Part shown: positions 36,068-49,776 of the stretch, piece by piece | Layout: every line of letters begins with the position of its first letter | How positions within the stretch are numbered: the stretch's first letter is position 1 | Source: Sistotremastrum niveocremeum HHB9708 | Lineage: Eukaryota; Basidiomycota; Agaricomycetes; Sistotremastrales; Sistotremastraceae | DNA: 64,000 bases | Reading direction: 5' to 3' | Assembly (NCBI GenBank): GCA_001630475.1 | Contig: KV419397.1 | Coordinates: forward strand, 81,640 to 145,639 | Made by a program: the position numbers and the translations under genes | Notes under the pieces: generated by a model | What the model was told of the DNA's origin: nothing | Database searches by the model: none | What the model saw: the letters and a program-made list of their open reading frames with translations, nothing else

Positions 36068-39000
36068 TCAGGACGGTATACGACGCCCATTAGTGAAAAG
36101 TTTGAGAGAGGGAATGACCGGCATTCGACTACGACTTGCAGGGGAAGGGGCGAATCGTTCCAGAGGGAAACTATCACCAGGGTCGCTCTCCGAGCTATCA
36201 TTATCAGATTCAATGACAGGAGAGTCGAAGCTGGGACGACGACTTGATCCTGGGCTCTGGATGTTTCCGTCGGCGAAGGGCGTAGGTGGGATCCCAGGGA
36301 ACTCGTCGGCGGAGTCGTGCGATAACGAACGTGCAAGAATTTGAGCTACTCGAGCCTCTGCCTCTTTACTGGGCGGTGGGAGGCGATCGGGAAGGGCTCC
36401 GATGTCGCTTTGGAAGAATGACCCGAGATCATGCAAAGTGCTGACCAGATCCCCCAAGGACTTATTCTCCGTCTCACCGACAGAACTCATTGAATCGCTA
36501 TCGGCATCAAGATCTGGCTCAAAGTGGATTTCCGAGATGCGTGAGGCCATCTTGCAAGTATCATATACGCCCATGACATTGTTTCGACAGATACGACGCG
36601 TTTCAGTCGGATTGATGACGCTCCACCCGCTTTCTTCGGGAATACTATGCACAAGCTCGGGTTCGTCGATATCAGGGAGTTCTCCGTGCAGGCTCATGCG
36701 TAAGACGGCTTGAGCTGATGGACCAACGCGATCTGACATCGGCATTTGGGTGTCTAACACATCGAGCGCTTGTGGTGCAAGATCTGTTTGCAGTAGGCGA
36801 AGGAGAGGCATGAGAAGTTCCGAACTCAGAGGATCGTGAGGGTTCTTAGCCTCGCGATACTGAAATAAGACCTTCAAGATCTGCATCGATTTATGACGGA
36901 GCCACGTTTCCTTGTTCTGGACCATGCCCAGAAGCAAAGCCACGACTTCGTGCCAATTCCTGCTGGCAAAATTGTCACGCAGAGCAGAGATCGCTTGACG
37001 TGCAAAGTCGTCCTTTGTTCTGAACCGGCTTTTGGCGAAGGACGTCATAATGCGAGATATATTCGAGAGACTCTCAATTTCTGCGAGCCGGGAGAGGTCG
37101 TTGGCCAGAGATATTAATTGAGGAGATGGTCCAGCTTCGTCCATGGCTCGTAAACAGCCCGGTAGACAGGCAGTGTACAGGTCCCGCACTCGAACCCCAC
37201 GAGGCTCAACGAGCTCCGCGCACTCCACTTTGCACAAGCTTCCGAGCAGCTCGAAGCTTTTCTGATAAGTGACGGAAGATCGGAGACCTGAGAGAATAAG
37301 AGCTTGGAGGCTAAATTCTCCACCGTGCCACGTGTTTGGACGCTGCGCTAGCAAGGAATCAATGGTAGAAAGATCATCAAGATCAAGCCTGTCCAGCAGG
37401 CATTGAACAAGTTCAAGAACGTAAAGATATTCCGACTCGACCGTGGTCGAGAGGCAAGCGGCGGCACCTGGAAGGATGTCAGAGCAGGGTACGAGTCGGT
37501 ATAGTTCACTTACACCAGAAAAATTGGGGCAGGAGGGCCACATCAAGGTCAGACTGTCGTGCCAACTCGAGCAACGTCAGCAGTATTTCCTTAGCAAATC
37601 GCTGAACGTTGATGTCCGGGTCCGAAATAGTGTTAGAAAGTCGCCCAAGGAGCAACGCAAGATTGGCGTCTCCGGCATCAACCATGAGGGCACGGAATAG
37701 CTGTAAGGATCGGTACGCGATGGGACGAATTGAGCACGAAGTCCCCCAATGGAGTGCCTGCTCACTCCAATCTCGTCGAAGTGTGGGATGTAACGGTTCT
37801 AGGAGTGTTATGAAGACATTGGAAAGCTGCTTCATTTTGGTCAAGACCTTCATCTCGTCTTCTGAATCGGCCCAGAATGTTTGGTCCTCATCCTTCTCCA
37901 ACCCATTCAATATCCGTTCCAGTTGTTCTCGATTTCGCAATGAAGTCTTAGCCTGAAGCTCGTCATAACCGGGAATCCATGTACGCAAGAGCTGCAGTAG
38001 CATTCTTCTCGCCTGGTGTTGAATGAACGGTATTCGATAATCGGAATGCGTGAAAAGGGCATGAAGGAGGACAGGAAGCTGATCACGGAGATCCCACGCT
38101 CTTTCCAAACACACGTCACCGAGGAACATCCAAGCAAGTTGGGCTGGGGCCAAAGGATGCACCGGATCTTCCATGGGAAGCACTTTCCTCAGTTCCAAAT
38201 CCCACTTATGGCTAAGTTCGTTATCCGAGATAGCATCAGTCACCACGGTAGCGATCATGTGTTGAGGTTCCACAAAGCTACACAAATCCTCAAACGCCCG
38301 GCGTCCAATAGGTGTGCGTGAAAGAAATGCGATCACTCTCGTGGCACATCTCATGAAGGTGGAGTCCGCGCGTCTTATGGCTTGACCCATTAGAAAACTG
38401 ATTGTAGAGGTGCTGTTCATTGGATACTGGTCGTCCACTAAACGTGCCCACAAGTCTTGCATCTCCTCGGGATGACTGTCCATGAACCGCGCGGTGAGCA
38501 TCACCATGTTCTGGAGACATTGTTCTCCTTCAAAGGATATCTTCGACAATCCTTCAGGCATCAGATCAATATTCGATATCCAGGGCCCCAAGACCAACAG
38601 TGCAGCCTGCAGGAAGCGATTACTACCACTGAGCGTTGACAGACCGGCGGACGCCTGTGATAATAATGATAAGGTCTGAGGAGGGTGCTCGTTGGCCATC
38701 ACGTCTGTTATCTGCTTTTGGGCGTACAGATAGATATTGGGAGCGGGACTTCCGATACCAGGCTCAAATTGTATGAGAGAGATAAATCCCGAATGTCGTG
38801 CATGCACAGTTTCTAGCATGCGGAAAGCCTCTCGACGTGTTCGAACGCTCGAGCTGCCAAGATTCAACAAGCCCAAATAAACGGATTGACCAAAAGTGAA
38901 GTGGTGTTTGGAGTGAGGGTCGTTTATCAGCTCTGCCACAACAGTAAAGAATTGGGAATGCGTTGAGGATCCTTCCATATCGACCGCGGCACTGAACGCT

Positions 39001-42000
39001 CCATTGATGAGTTCCTCGTTAAGGGTATGGTGAGTAAGGAGAGCTCGTAACGCATTCCTGGGACGAGATGAATTCTACGTATTTATAACCATAGATGTTG
39101 CTTACCGAGCGCCAGCGGCGACCTGAGAATTCTTGGAACCCAACATGGCTTGTAAACGCTCCAGAACTTGCGAAACCTGTAGTGCAGCTATCGCCTCGGC
39201 TCCAGGAGATGTTGTTTGCGTGTCTCCAAAAAAAGCACCTTCCTAAACAACATGAACATTAGTCAAGGACGTGTAGCCGCTTGGAGGGCTTACAGTAAGA
39301 GCAGCCATCGCACAAGCAGCCGCGTCAGAGAGCGAAGAACTCTCAAGTTCGAAGAGCTCTAGCGCACGTTCCTTATGCAGCTGATCGGGCCAGCCCTGTA
39401 GGGCAGAGGACTGCATCGCCATGTTTCGTGCTTTAGCGGTGTCGGAAATGTAGCCTATTCTGCACCACTCTTCACATAGACGGTATAGCTGCAAACGAAC
39501 ATTTGATGGCATGAAACGATCCGAATCTCGAATCCGCGTTAAACCGTCGAAAAGAGATTGTATAACTCCACAGAAATGACGACGGAGACTCTGAAGCTCC
39601 GAGTCGGACCGTAAATCAGGATTGCTGAGGAATTGTCTAGTCTCTCTGACAAATTGCAACACAAGGCGCAAAGAATCGGTGTCTCCAGAATCCACAGACA
39701 GTTTGACGAAGGGAGATGTCAGTTGGTATATATGGGCAACAGCCGTATATAGCCGATCTTGTCTTCGACTTCGAGGGCCATGAGCCTTGTGTGGCGATTT
39801 CCCACGGAATTCATCGAAGATGTGGCGGGTGATTCCCTGAAGGTCTTGCAAGAGAGCCTGATAAGCGGATGGATGTATGCTGCCAAGGGACGTCACCGCC
39901 GCTTCCCGAAAAGCATTGTGTTCCGAACTTAAAAACGGAATGATATGACGGAATAATCCTCGGGCAGAAGATATTCTCTCCCGATTAGAACTGAGGTCTG
40001 AAGGAATACGAGCGTGATCTCGGTCACGAATGATTGGAGGCCTGGAATCTGTTGTCACCGCAGAAGCGCATAACACTCTGGCCCATAGTTGCCATTGGTA
40101 AATGAGAGGCATATAATCTGCTAAATCGCGATCATCGCGGCTTTGAGCCGGTGACCTCGCAGTCTGAACGAGCGGCCCTTTGCTCGATATCTCTGCGATC
40201 GACGATATGACAGAATGATAGCGCAAGACTGCTGACTGCATTGCTTCGCGACAAATGGTCGCAGCGGAGTGTTGGTGCTCTACACTGGACCGTATAAACA
40301 GGGGATATACCGAATTCCATAATGCTTGATCGGTGTCTTGGGTACTGGAAGCCAAGCTTGACAGGGCATCATCGCGCATACTCCGAAGAAGTTCAATGCG
40401 TTGCTTGAACTGACCATCGAGCTTTGGACTGAGTTTTGCAAAGATGTCTGCCGCAGCCTTCGTCTGGCCAAATTGATCGAAGATGCGTTTCGATGAACCC
40501 TCGATGTCAGACGTGGTGACACGAGGCACTGCTGCCACGTTCTTCAGTACCAAAAGGCCGACGGCTCGCAGAGATGGTATGATGCTGGAAAGAAGAAAGA
40601 GAGCTGCACCCTCCAATCGGGTCAACAAGCCTAGGATATCCTTTCCTGGCGTATAATCAGATTGTCGAGCTTGTGCATCGAAGCCTTTCAACCATACAGA
40701 CACGAGGGCCGACCAGAGATTAACGAGGCGCGGATTCTCTATGGGAAGGCGTACGCCTGTGCCTTCTTTGCCTATCTGAGTGGGAGAGAAGAAGAAGCGA
40801 GTGTAGGCGGAGACCAGATGGGCACCGTGTGATGGAACCTGGACTAATCGATGCAATGCACGAGTAGCAGATTCAGACACCATAGGATCCACGTGCATTA
40901 CGCCGCGGTTCAGCATATCTAAGGCTTCGCCCAGGGACATCGACGAGTGAAGGCAACGGGGCCAAGAGTCGAAACACCTTCTGAGAAGGTCGACGACAGG
41001 CAGGAGGTTCCGGGGATATGCGAAACGGCCCTCTGGGCCGCTTCTTATTACCAAAGTATCCTGCTCCTCGAATACTGGTGCCCGGGGGGCTGCCCATTTC
41101 TCGTCGAAAATGGACATTCGTCCAGCAGCCTGGAAACAAAGTGAAGCAATAGATGCGACTAACGGACCGCAACGGTCGAAAAAGTCCTGAATGCCGGGTT
41201 TAGAGAAGAACGCCTCCGGCAGAGGTTCAGCCGTAAAGGTATAATCTTCGTCCAGATCGTACACGGAGAAGGTTGTGCTTGAGGGCCATCGTGGCACTGG
41301 CTGCTCCTTCTCCAAGCAAGTGAGGGAGAGAAGGATCGCTTTGATTGCTATGCCAATTCGTTCGGCGGGTATAGCATCCAGTGAGATAGGGTTTTGTCCT
41401 AAGTCCTTGAAGAAGGTTTCCTGCATCAGTCCCATACACAGATCACGGCCATATTCGAACTGTTGATTCAAAACGAAATGAACGATGCACGCCAAAGAAT
41501 CCACAGAGTCCTCATTGGGAATGACGTTGAGACGACCAAGAGGAAAGAAGTGCTTCAAGAGTGAATCGAGTTTACTGATGACAGTACTTCCCGGCTCTCG
41601 TGACCGGAATAGATATGTCCAGAAAAGTCTAATCATGCTATTCATGACGAGTGTTCGGTGGGTCTTCTCCTGTTAAACAGAGTTAAAGAAATGAAAGAAA
41701 TCACGAATGCCTTGATCACCTTCAATTTTGGGACACCTGCTTCGATACACCAGATCCAATGGCGAAGAAAATATTCGTGGGGCGCTACGCACAGGGTGGT
41801 AACGGCCAGCGGATATGCCACGTTCCAATAGCCTCGCTTAGTCATCATGTCTTTGGACTTCAAAAAAATCATGTCGATGGCTTTAGCCCAGACGGGATGA
41901 TTGACTTCGGCCTGTGCAGTCTGTGAAGCGTTTAGGATGACTGATGACTTTGAAAATATATGTTACGTGCCTTGCCTATAGGATGCAGCTGATGGGTAAG

Positions 42001-43786
42001 TGTTTCAGCAAAGGCTGTCTTCAGCCGCTGGCCGTGGGCACCACAAAAGGTGCGGGCAAAGCGTTCCAAGTATTCAGTGCCTTCTTCAAAAGACTCTGGA
42101 GGCCAAACCTAGATTTGGCATTAGATCCGGAAACCATGTAGCGCATCTCGGGGCCTACTTTCAGTTGCACATGTCGCAACCCTTTGACTAAGCTCTCGTA
42201 CTTCGGATCTGCGTCTTTCGGAACCATTCCGTCCATGACTGGTTTCAACTGCGCCAAAAAGCGATCTGTGACGCTGTCGAATCTGCGGGCCGATCAGATC
42301 AACACGAAGCAGCAGAGAAGGTATCATACCGAAGGTTCGATGTGTATCCTAGGAGCGTGCCAAAGAGTTCCGCATTGGCACGATGATTCGCAGAAATTTG
42401 GAGCAGCTTCAGGTTGGGCTTGCGAAACTTCTCGAATATCGTCTCCTCAAGATGGTTGCCAATCATGCCACCCAAAGCATCTTTGGGCATCGACCGAAGG
42501 ACGACGATGAGTGCACGACACATTATATAAATAGCAGCGAGCTAAGTTCAATCAGTCTCTAACAGAGCAAGTTCAACAAGCTAGGGCTCACAGACTTGCG
42601 TTCGCTTGTAACGGTTCCCGTATCTTGAGAGCGCGTCAATGAGCGACCAGGTGTTCCAGTAACTTCCCCACTACGACCGCGGTGGATGAGTTTTTAGGTT
42701 ATAAAAGGCGGGCAGTGGACTGACAGAGGTTCGGCTGTAAAAGTCGTGTTTATGGTCTTGGGCCATCTCATGATCGAAGTTACCAGAGCCTGAGAATGGT
42801 TCTGTGCTATGCGAGGAAAAGAATCCAACAACTCGTCAAAGTTCGCGTCAACACCCGGCCCTAAAAAGTCAGGCAAGTAGGGTTCTTTGTCCTTAAGCGC
42901 AATCAGATTACGTGAAACTTCAATTTCTTCAATCAACATACCTGACTCTGTTTGACGAAGCTCTCGATTTTCAACTCTGCGGCCGTCACAAATCTCATAA
43001 ATACGGCATGAAGAGCGAATTCGGCCGGAGTCTTTGGTTCAACCGATTTTTCATCCTGAGTTTGTTGGGAGCTGCTGCGCAAGCGGCCGATACCAGTGGG
43101 CACTTTGGGCACTGGGGGTGGAGTGAAGAAACGATTGTTCGGATGACCCACTTCACTACCTGTGTCAGAGTAGTTGACTACAGATCCTGAACGTGACGGT
43201 CGCTTGACAGGTCGACTCGGAGTCGAGGGACGTAGTGGGGGGCTTGCGGTAACGGAAGGTCGTCGTGCACTAACTCCAGTAGGAGTGGCATGGGCAAGTG
43301 ATGACGTCGAGCGCGAAAATGGATTGCGTATGGCATGGGATTGAGGGTCCAGGGGTGGGACGGGGGGGACGGCAGCATCTGACTTTCCACTACTCTTGAA
43401 CGCATTCTTGAGTGAAGCGAAGGAAGACTTCTTGGTAGGCGCAGCTGAGGCTATTGATGACTGTGACGAGTGTGCGTTGGTGAAGCCTCTGCTGCTGCTG
43501 GGTGTTCCGAAGTGGAATGATCGGTCTGAATCGATGGAGTTTCCTGAATCTTCTCGTGCGTGGAAGAAGACTCGTTCAGTTCTTTCTATCGTTGGAGTGC
43601 CAGACGGTGAATCATCAAAGTGTCCAAAGGCCTGATTGTTCTGTCTCCCGAAGGGAGTTGGAGTATTATGAAGATCATCATCAAAGTCTAAAGCTGCCAA
43701 TGTTCGGCGGTTAGCCTTCTGAATGGGATGAAAGAATGCGGCTACGCACTAGGAATCGTGATTGTTGGATGGCCATCATCAGACAT
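36068..43786 (-). CDS. TAO3: cell morphogenesis protein PAG1 (Tao3/Mor2/Furry family)
   Basis: Very large scaffold of the RAM/MOR (NDR kinase) network controlling polarised growth, probably acting with a Cbk1/Orb6-type kinase. From ATG 43786 exon 1 reads MSDDGHPTITIP and splices (donor near 43748) to LDFDDDLHNTPTPFGRQN. A disordered Ser/Pro-rich N-terminus follows, then ALHAVFMRFVTAAELKIESF, SFPRIAQNHSQALVTSIMRW and IYIMCRALIVVLRSMPKDAL (N-terminal PAG1 region). The core has PPESFEEGTEYLERFARTFC and the long exon 41645-39243. The C-terminal PAG1 region spans 38978-36068 (LFTHSDYRIPFIQHQARRML; NTWHGGEFSLQALILSGLRS; LRHKSMQILKVLFQYREAKN). The tail is acidic and Ser-rich. Total is roughly 2,300 residues in about ten exons, normal for the family; mostly HEAT-like helices. 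No break is seen, so it looks functional. Confidence 0.92.
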
Positions 43787-44280
43787 TGTGCAGAAAGCAA
43801 TGCGAAGCCACAGGAATTGCAAGGACGACTAATAGTTCTCCTTCAAGGGGATCCCAAAGTCGACACTAGCGCGACCTTTTGATGGTTGACAATAGAAGGG
43901 ACGTCAGGGGTGCCTAGTGAAGCGAACAAAGGCTCCTGGACGTGTAGGACCCACAAAGTGGCCTGCCGTAGCCTCCAGTCAACTCTTTGCAACGGATTAG
44001 GATTATGGTTTGCAAATGTTCACGGAGTTAACGGCGAACGACGCCAGCATTGACTTTCCCGGATTCCGAAATTGGCAGGTCTTCAGATCTTCTCGGTTCT
44101 CCCGAACCTGTGCCTGTCTAGCTGCACTTGTACGTTTGCAATCGTGATTATATTTACGATGTCTTGCAGGTCTACCTTCTAGTGGCTGCATGAGACTTTA
44201 AACGGCGCTGGAATATCTTTGTCATCTATCGTGACATCCATCTTGGACCATCTCAATCTGCAAGCAATGCGACCCACTGA
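43787..44280. other. upstream region of the PAG1-like gene, no gene seen
   Basis: About 500 bases with only short frames; probably contains the promoter of the PAG1-like gene. Confidence 0.45.
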
Positions 44281-44316
44281 CAGTCTGACTCTGGTGGCTC
44301 TGCAGACGAGTTCCGT

Positions 44317-45054
44317 ATGACTTTGGCAGCTGGCTCGACGGTGTGTTCATTCTCAACCAATATATGCAAGATAATGCCACCAACTGAGCGCTCGATGCAA
44401 GTCGTGGACGGCGATAGCTCAACAACTTGGCCGGGACTTCTGAAAGGCACTCAAACATATCAAAGATTCGACCTGGTGGAGGAAAATTATCTCTTCCTTC
44501 TCAATCGTCCGTAACGAGATACTCATAGACTCAACAGGTCAGAGTATGTCAGTTGTCTTCGTCGGTCACACTGAAGTGCCTGAACCAATCTCCGGCGCAG
44601 GAAACCACGCAGAGGCACGGAAAGTGGTATGCATATTGGTATTGATTTCTTGTTTAGATTACCCCAATTTCTCATTGAAGTGACATCCACCAGGGCACTA
44701 TGTTCTGATTCCGGCAGCGACCTTCAGCGGAAGCTTGCAGGATCTATCGAGCTATACCTCGATGCCAAACGTCATTATGATGCTGATACCTCTAACATTC
44801 AAGATGAACAAGCCGAAGGCCACATCTTTTCGAAAGAAGGATATGCATCTCTTCAGCTGAAGGCCCGGTGTTCAAAGCTTCTTGGTAGACATTCCAGTCC
44901 CTGCTACACTGTCACTCGTTGGGAGGATGTATCCAACTCAGATCTTCTCGAAAGGCTTTGGCGGGTCGCTTCCTTGGAGCACCGCGTCCAATTCTTGGCT
45001 TTGGGCTGTTCGGCAGGCTGGACGAATATTGGACGAATATGTCAAAACGGATGA
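44317..45054 (+). other. unresolved coding-like region, possible small gene
   Basis: Three plus-strand segments look like protein but lie in different frames: 44317-44514 (RSMQVVDGDSSTTWPGLLKG, RFDLVEENYLFLLNRP), about 44544-44625 (MSVVFVGHTEVPEPISGAGN, HAEARKV) and 44629-45054 (PQFLIEVTSTRALCSDSGSD, LAGSIELYLDAKRHYDADTS, LLERLWRVASLEHRVQFLAL). GT-AG pairs between them are only about 27-31 nt apart, shorter than other introns here. So either the splicing is unusual, or the gene has decayed by frameshift, or the likeness is chance. I recognise no family. Confidence 0.3.
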
Positions 45055-47038
45055 TTGAAGCCGATAACTCCGAATGAGATCCGTCACTAGCTCCGTTGCT
45101 TGGGTTGTGTTGTCACCTTGCTCTCTCCTTGTTGTCTTTGGCTAAACACAGCACAGAGATGACATGACAGCTGAAAAGTGTGTTTCGTAAATTTTGGTGC
45201 ACAGATGACGGGTCGTTCATCGACGCTTCAATATACTGTTCAGAAGGGCATTGGATTCATGCATCGGGAACACCACTCCGATCGATTGTTCCAGTGACTG
45301 CTTTTCACCGGACTACTTCTGTATGGAGTCTTAGGAGATACCCGTTAAGATCTTATAATGACTTTTACTGGAAAAGAAGAAGCCGGTAACCCACCAACAA
45401 GAGTTATGTTCTTTCGGCGCCGGGTTTTCAAGAACGGACGCAGTCCTAGGACCTAAGAGCAAGATGTTCCCTATCTAACACTAGAAGCGTCGTGGATGTG
45501 TCTCATATCAGCTCTACCCTAGCCTTCGGGTCAGCGATCGAGTACGCTTCGTCGGACGTCTAGCCTCTACTAGGACTGGTCACTCAGAACCATAAGTTGC
45601 CAGATCCCCATGAAGCGGACAGAGTTATCTCGGATGTTTCTCAAGATCTATGAATAGGCAGTAACAGTACGATCTTCTTCACTTCCTCAGCCTGTCGGGC
45701 CTTCGGTCGAGGTACCGGGTACCCTTGATCGTTCGTGGACCTTGTCGGTTTCCTGTCGGGACGCTCAGACCGGAGCCCCCTCCGCAATCAAGATATCCAG
45801 TCAATATATTCCTCTCACGGTATCGAATCCAGTATATTCTTGATAAGAAGTTATTTTCCTTCTTCCTACTAGACCGGTGCTTATTGTATGACTCCCCGCA
45901 AATCTCACAGTCCGTTCGTCAGGCGGTGCGGGATCCCCTACCCCTCTCCACTGGTGAGAATCCATGTCTTGTACTATAGCCTTTCTGACCATGCGCATGC
46001 AGCGTGCAGAGACGCACTTTGCTTTTTCATCGGCTTACCAACCAAGAACGGAGCCTATCTGGTACCTAGCATTACTCAATTCAGTGGAAGCCCATACATC
46101 ACAATGTCTACCTCCTTATGGTCCTTCAAAGACATGCCCCCTGTTCGCAAGGAGTGGTCGGCCTCATCATCTGGCGTCTCTCCATCATGAAAGGCTGCTC
46201 GATGCAATTTGGATCGTCTTCCGCCGATCTGCGCTTCTAACCCTTCGCAGTCTGGCGCCCAGCGTGGACCGAAGAACATTCATATTCACCCGGAATAGCC
46301 GCATATAACTATGGCATGTCATGGACGGCTGAGCAATGTGGGTGTGTAGTCTAGTATCCCTGTATACAGTCGGGCTTCAAGTGGCGAATCACTTCCCCTT
46401 CCAGAATCGGTGCTTCTGTCCCATTTTCCTTCTCTCAGGTCGAGGGTGATTCCCTTAGAGCATATGGAACTTCCGCGTCAGGTGCCGTCCGATTATGCCT
46501 CAACAAGAACATATCAGTAGCAGCCACTGAAGTCATAACGAAATTAAACATGTTAAGTTCTGTGTAATGTGTACTGAACTGATAGGCGGAAACGGAGGAT
46601 GGTCCATGGATGGTCTGACGCCATAATCGCTCCATCATTGATTGCATCAATCTTCGATCTTTCCGGACGTCTGCCACCTTTCGTCCATGGTTTAGCCAAC
46701 AATTGGTGGGTGAAACAGGAGGAGAACCCATATATATTAGGTATGCAGCACTACTAGGGATGAACCTAGACTAGAAGAGGATGAGAATAAATGACTCGAG
46801 GACCTAGCGACGAAGTTACGAAGGAAGCCATCTTCCTATCCTCGAAATAACCAAACAGGAATAAATCGGCGGATGCAGCGATGCAGTCACGCCGCAGTGG
46901 GTGCGGGATCAATGTATGGAAGGATAAGACAATGCGTTGCGATAGTGAAAGAAACAATGGAGCAATCGTCTGGATGAACAGACGCTGGAAGACAATAGAT
47001 AGCGACCCTGGACAGATTGAAACCGGACAAATTTATGA
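45055..47038. other. gene-poor stretch, no gene supported
   Basis: About 2 kb. Open frames near 45180-45389, 45725-46308 and 46435-46731 have no motifs I recognise and no splice continuity. Confidence 0.45.
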
Positions 47039-47911
47039 TTATCCTCGTCGACTGACGAAATTCTGTAATATAACAAACATTAGAGAAAAGCACCCTAGGC
47101 TAGACAGGGTTTAATACCTCAAGATCTTGCATAGTTGCAACGCCGAGAACAAATTTTCTTCCCACGTCGGTCACTGTCGCATCACAAGCAAGTTAGCGCC
47201 ATGATACGATTCACATGCCTCCACCCGAGATGAGCGAGCTGCAACTGAAATAGCATACCCAATGCGAAAATATTGTGGGTCAAGAATTCTTCGAGAACAT
47301 CCAAGGGCGTATCGGGGGTAATGAGAGTGTAGGGATGTGATGACGAACGTTGGAATTTGACTGTATGCGATTGCACTGAATCATTCTGATACATTGGGGC
47401 CCTTGATTAGATATGGAATGACGGTAGCGAACAACTGGAAAGACGTGCGGGATCGGCAAGACCTTTCTCCCATTTCTCCTTCAAAGTCGCAACCGCAATG
47501 TATCCCAGCGGCTTTCGTTCCTTGGACAATACGCTGTGCACATCATTCAGCAACGCAGGGTGAATCATTGAGGAGGGGATATCTCAATTTGACGATTTCC
47601 AAAAGAGGACGGAAACGCACGGGATATGTGAGAAATCTCGCTCGTAGGCTAGCTCAATGGCTCGGGAAATTGATTCATGCTCGGGCAGGCAAAAGGCGGG
47701 TGGCAGTTGTAGATCCTAGATACCCGCATCGTCCAAAAGAGATGAGAGCGATGTCAACCGAAGATCGTCAGTCAGGGATGCGAAGCTCTCAGGGTGGACC
47801 CACCTCCACTACTGCACCTCGGTATTTGTCTGATGGTGCTGGGAGTCGAGCAGGAAGGTCGAATCCGAAAGATGATGATGAGAGCGAAGGGTAAATGGAG
47901 GTTGAAGCCAT
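47039..47911 (-). CDS. small CBS-domain protein, six exons
   Basis: Tandem CBS (Bateman) domain protein of 162 residues, a fold that usually senses adenosyl nucleotides. I assembled it from six exons: 47911-47804, 47715-47621, 47533-47445, 47375-47259, 47173-47118 and 47062-47039, total 489 nt with the frame kept throughout. The protein begins MASTSIYPSLSSSSFGFDLP and YRGAVVEDLQLPPAFCLPEH. First CBS: SISRAIELAYERDFSHIPVL, KERKPLGYIAVATLKEKWEK. Second: RSSSHPYTLITPDTPLDVLE, EFLTHNIFALVTDVGRKFVL, GVATMQDLENFVSRRG, then TAA. The exon 3/4 junction (donor after 47445, acceptor before 47375) is the least certain. No other domain is attached, so it may act as a regulatory partner. Similar small CBS proteins are widespread in fungi; role unknown. 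Confidence 0.82.
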
Positions 47912-49717
47912 TGGATTGTTTGACAAGTTTGTGATGGTGGACTTGGGTTGACGTGGTCGGACGACGGCGCTGATGGCGCGATGCTTGTTCTCTTGCTACA
48001 CGACCGTGGCACAATTGGTCTAATGATACACGCTCTCAGGACAACATTGATGAAAACATGTATTGGACGGCACGCGCTGCTATCTGACCCTATGTCATCC
48101 TGATGAACCCTGAATAACACTGCAAGAATTCGCTTTCGCTGTCATACTCATATTGCATCCACTGTCGGTCCAGACACCACGCTATACTCTCATAATCGTC
48201 TCCATGCGACACAAATATCCCTCCAGACCATATTACGGTCGAGTCCCATCTGCACCTATCTGCGCTCGTCAATGAGGATTCAGACTGTTCCACGTAGCGT
48301 GGCAGCCTGAGTCGCGTGAAGACTTTGGGATTAATGATCAGAAGTTGGAACTTCTCAGTAACAGGATAGCAGGTAACAGTCTTGTTCCTTCATGGTGCGT
48401 GTATTTTAACATCAATCTTTCCTAGTGATCGCCCTTCGATTTGGAAGCCAACTGAAAAACACGCGCTGCAGCAGAACTGAAATCTGAAAATGCGGACTTC
48501 CCAAAAGAAGTCCAGGACAACGGCAGGAACACTTGAATGGTGCATTGGCTGTCTTGATACCGCGGCCTTCACAGTGCCAAATATCTAGCCTACGAACCCA
48601 AAGGGCTTGCCGAACGTCTTCGCATCTCCTGGACCAATGGCTTTGAGTTCCCCATGCCCCTCGGGTTCTAGCCTTTCGGTCTTTCATATTGAGCACGCAC
48701 GTTGATGCTTGGACCGCGAAACGAACGAAAGCCTCGCTGAAGAATAAAATCTCATTCTCGAGTATGTTCACCATCTAACTAAGACATGCAATTGCTCATT
48801 GTCTTTGGGCTAGTTTGCTAAAGGCATTCCGGAGTTGATGCAATTCATATCCTCGCTGTTTACCTGCAGCTAGAAATTCTGGCTTGGCGCTCTCCTATCA
48901 ATGACGGTGATATGTTCAGCCCACTTGCCAGCTGTTGGACCAGCGAGAAAGGTACCGGGACGGCAATGTCGTTGGGGGCCGGCCACAAAGGAGAGATTTC
49001 GGTGGCGTGTTCAGACTTCGCGTCACTCATTTCGGGTTGCCATCTTAGTACCGATTGAGAGTGCGCTCGTTGTTGGCACTCTGTCCGATCAGTATTGGAA
49101 ATGAGTCGATCGTCCTACGAAATACGTCTCTTTCTTTGGCTGGAACATCATAATATTCGGTATGGATTGTATCGCAAGGATTGTCAGTTCAAGCTGATGC
49201 GGATTTAGCAGGGAGCATACGTTCTGTGGACGCAAAAATTTGGAATACATCGACGCCGAAAACCTTGTCGACCAGGGTGCTAATGAATAAACCGGCACAA
49301 CGGAGGCTCGATGAGTACTTGGCTATAGCAAATTAACAAGACGGAGAATCCCGCCAATGCTGCCGATATCACCCGTGACTGGCATTGCGGCATACGGAGC
49401 ACGGCGGCCCGCTGTTCTGGCCTCCTCGATTCGGCGCTCGGATGAACTGCGTGGCGATTCAAGCTTGGAAATGTTGGTTTACATCCAACATATCCGATGA
49501 TCAACCTTTTATACTAAACGATCATAGATCGCCGACCGGGAGTTCTAGGAATGAGAGGTGTTCTTCCGTTTATTAACCCATCACACAAAATTGAACTAGA
49601 AGTGCCACTCCTGGGCACTGCCAAGACTCTTTGTGAATGGAGCTTTTGCTCACCTGAGTGAGCTCGAAAGCTCGAGGCATGTCAGCTTTCCGAGCCTTCC
49701 GCTATTGGAAAACTACG
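47912..49717. other. gene-poor stretch, no gene supported
   Basis: About 1.8 kb between the CBS-domain gene and the CE15 gene. The minus-strand frame at 48412-48774 is the longest, but it has no recognisable motif and no promoter or splice support. Confidence 0.45.
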
Positions 49718-49724
49718 TATAAAG
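49718..49724 (+). promoter_or_regulatory. candidate TATA box of the CE15 esterase
   Basis: TATAAAG, 53 bases before the start codon at 49777, a good fungal TATA box in sequence and distance. Confidence 0.45.
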
Positions 49725-49776
49725 GGATTGGCTAACTAGTCGCTGAAGTTTAGAGCTGTCATCTCAGTCCGCAATC

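Noticed and set aside
43396-43714. Plus-strand open frames near the start of the PAG1-like gene
   Set aside because: They are antisense to the Ser/Pro-rich N-terminal exon of the PAG1-like gene.
47394-47894. 166-residue plus-strand open frame
   Set aside because: It is antisense to the CBS-domain gene, whose six exons on the other strand give a coherent protein.
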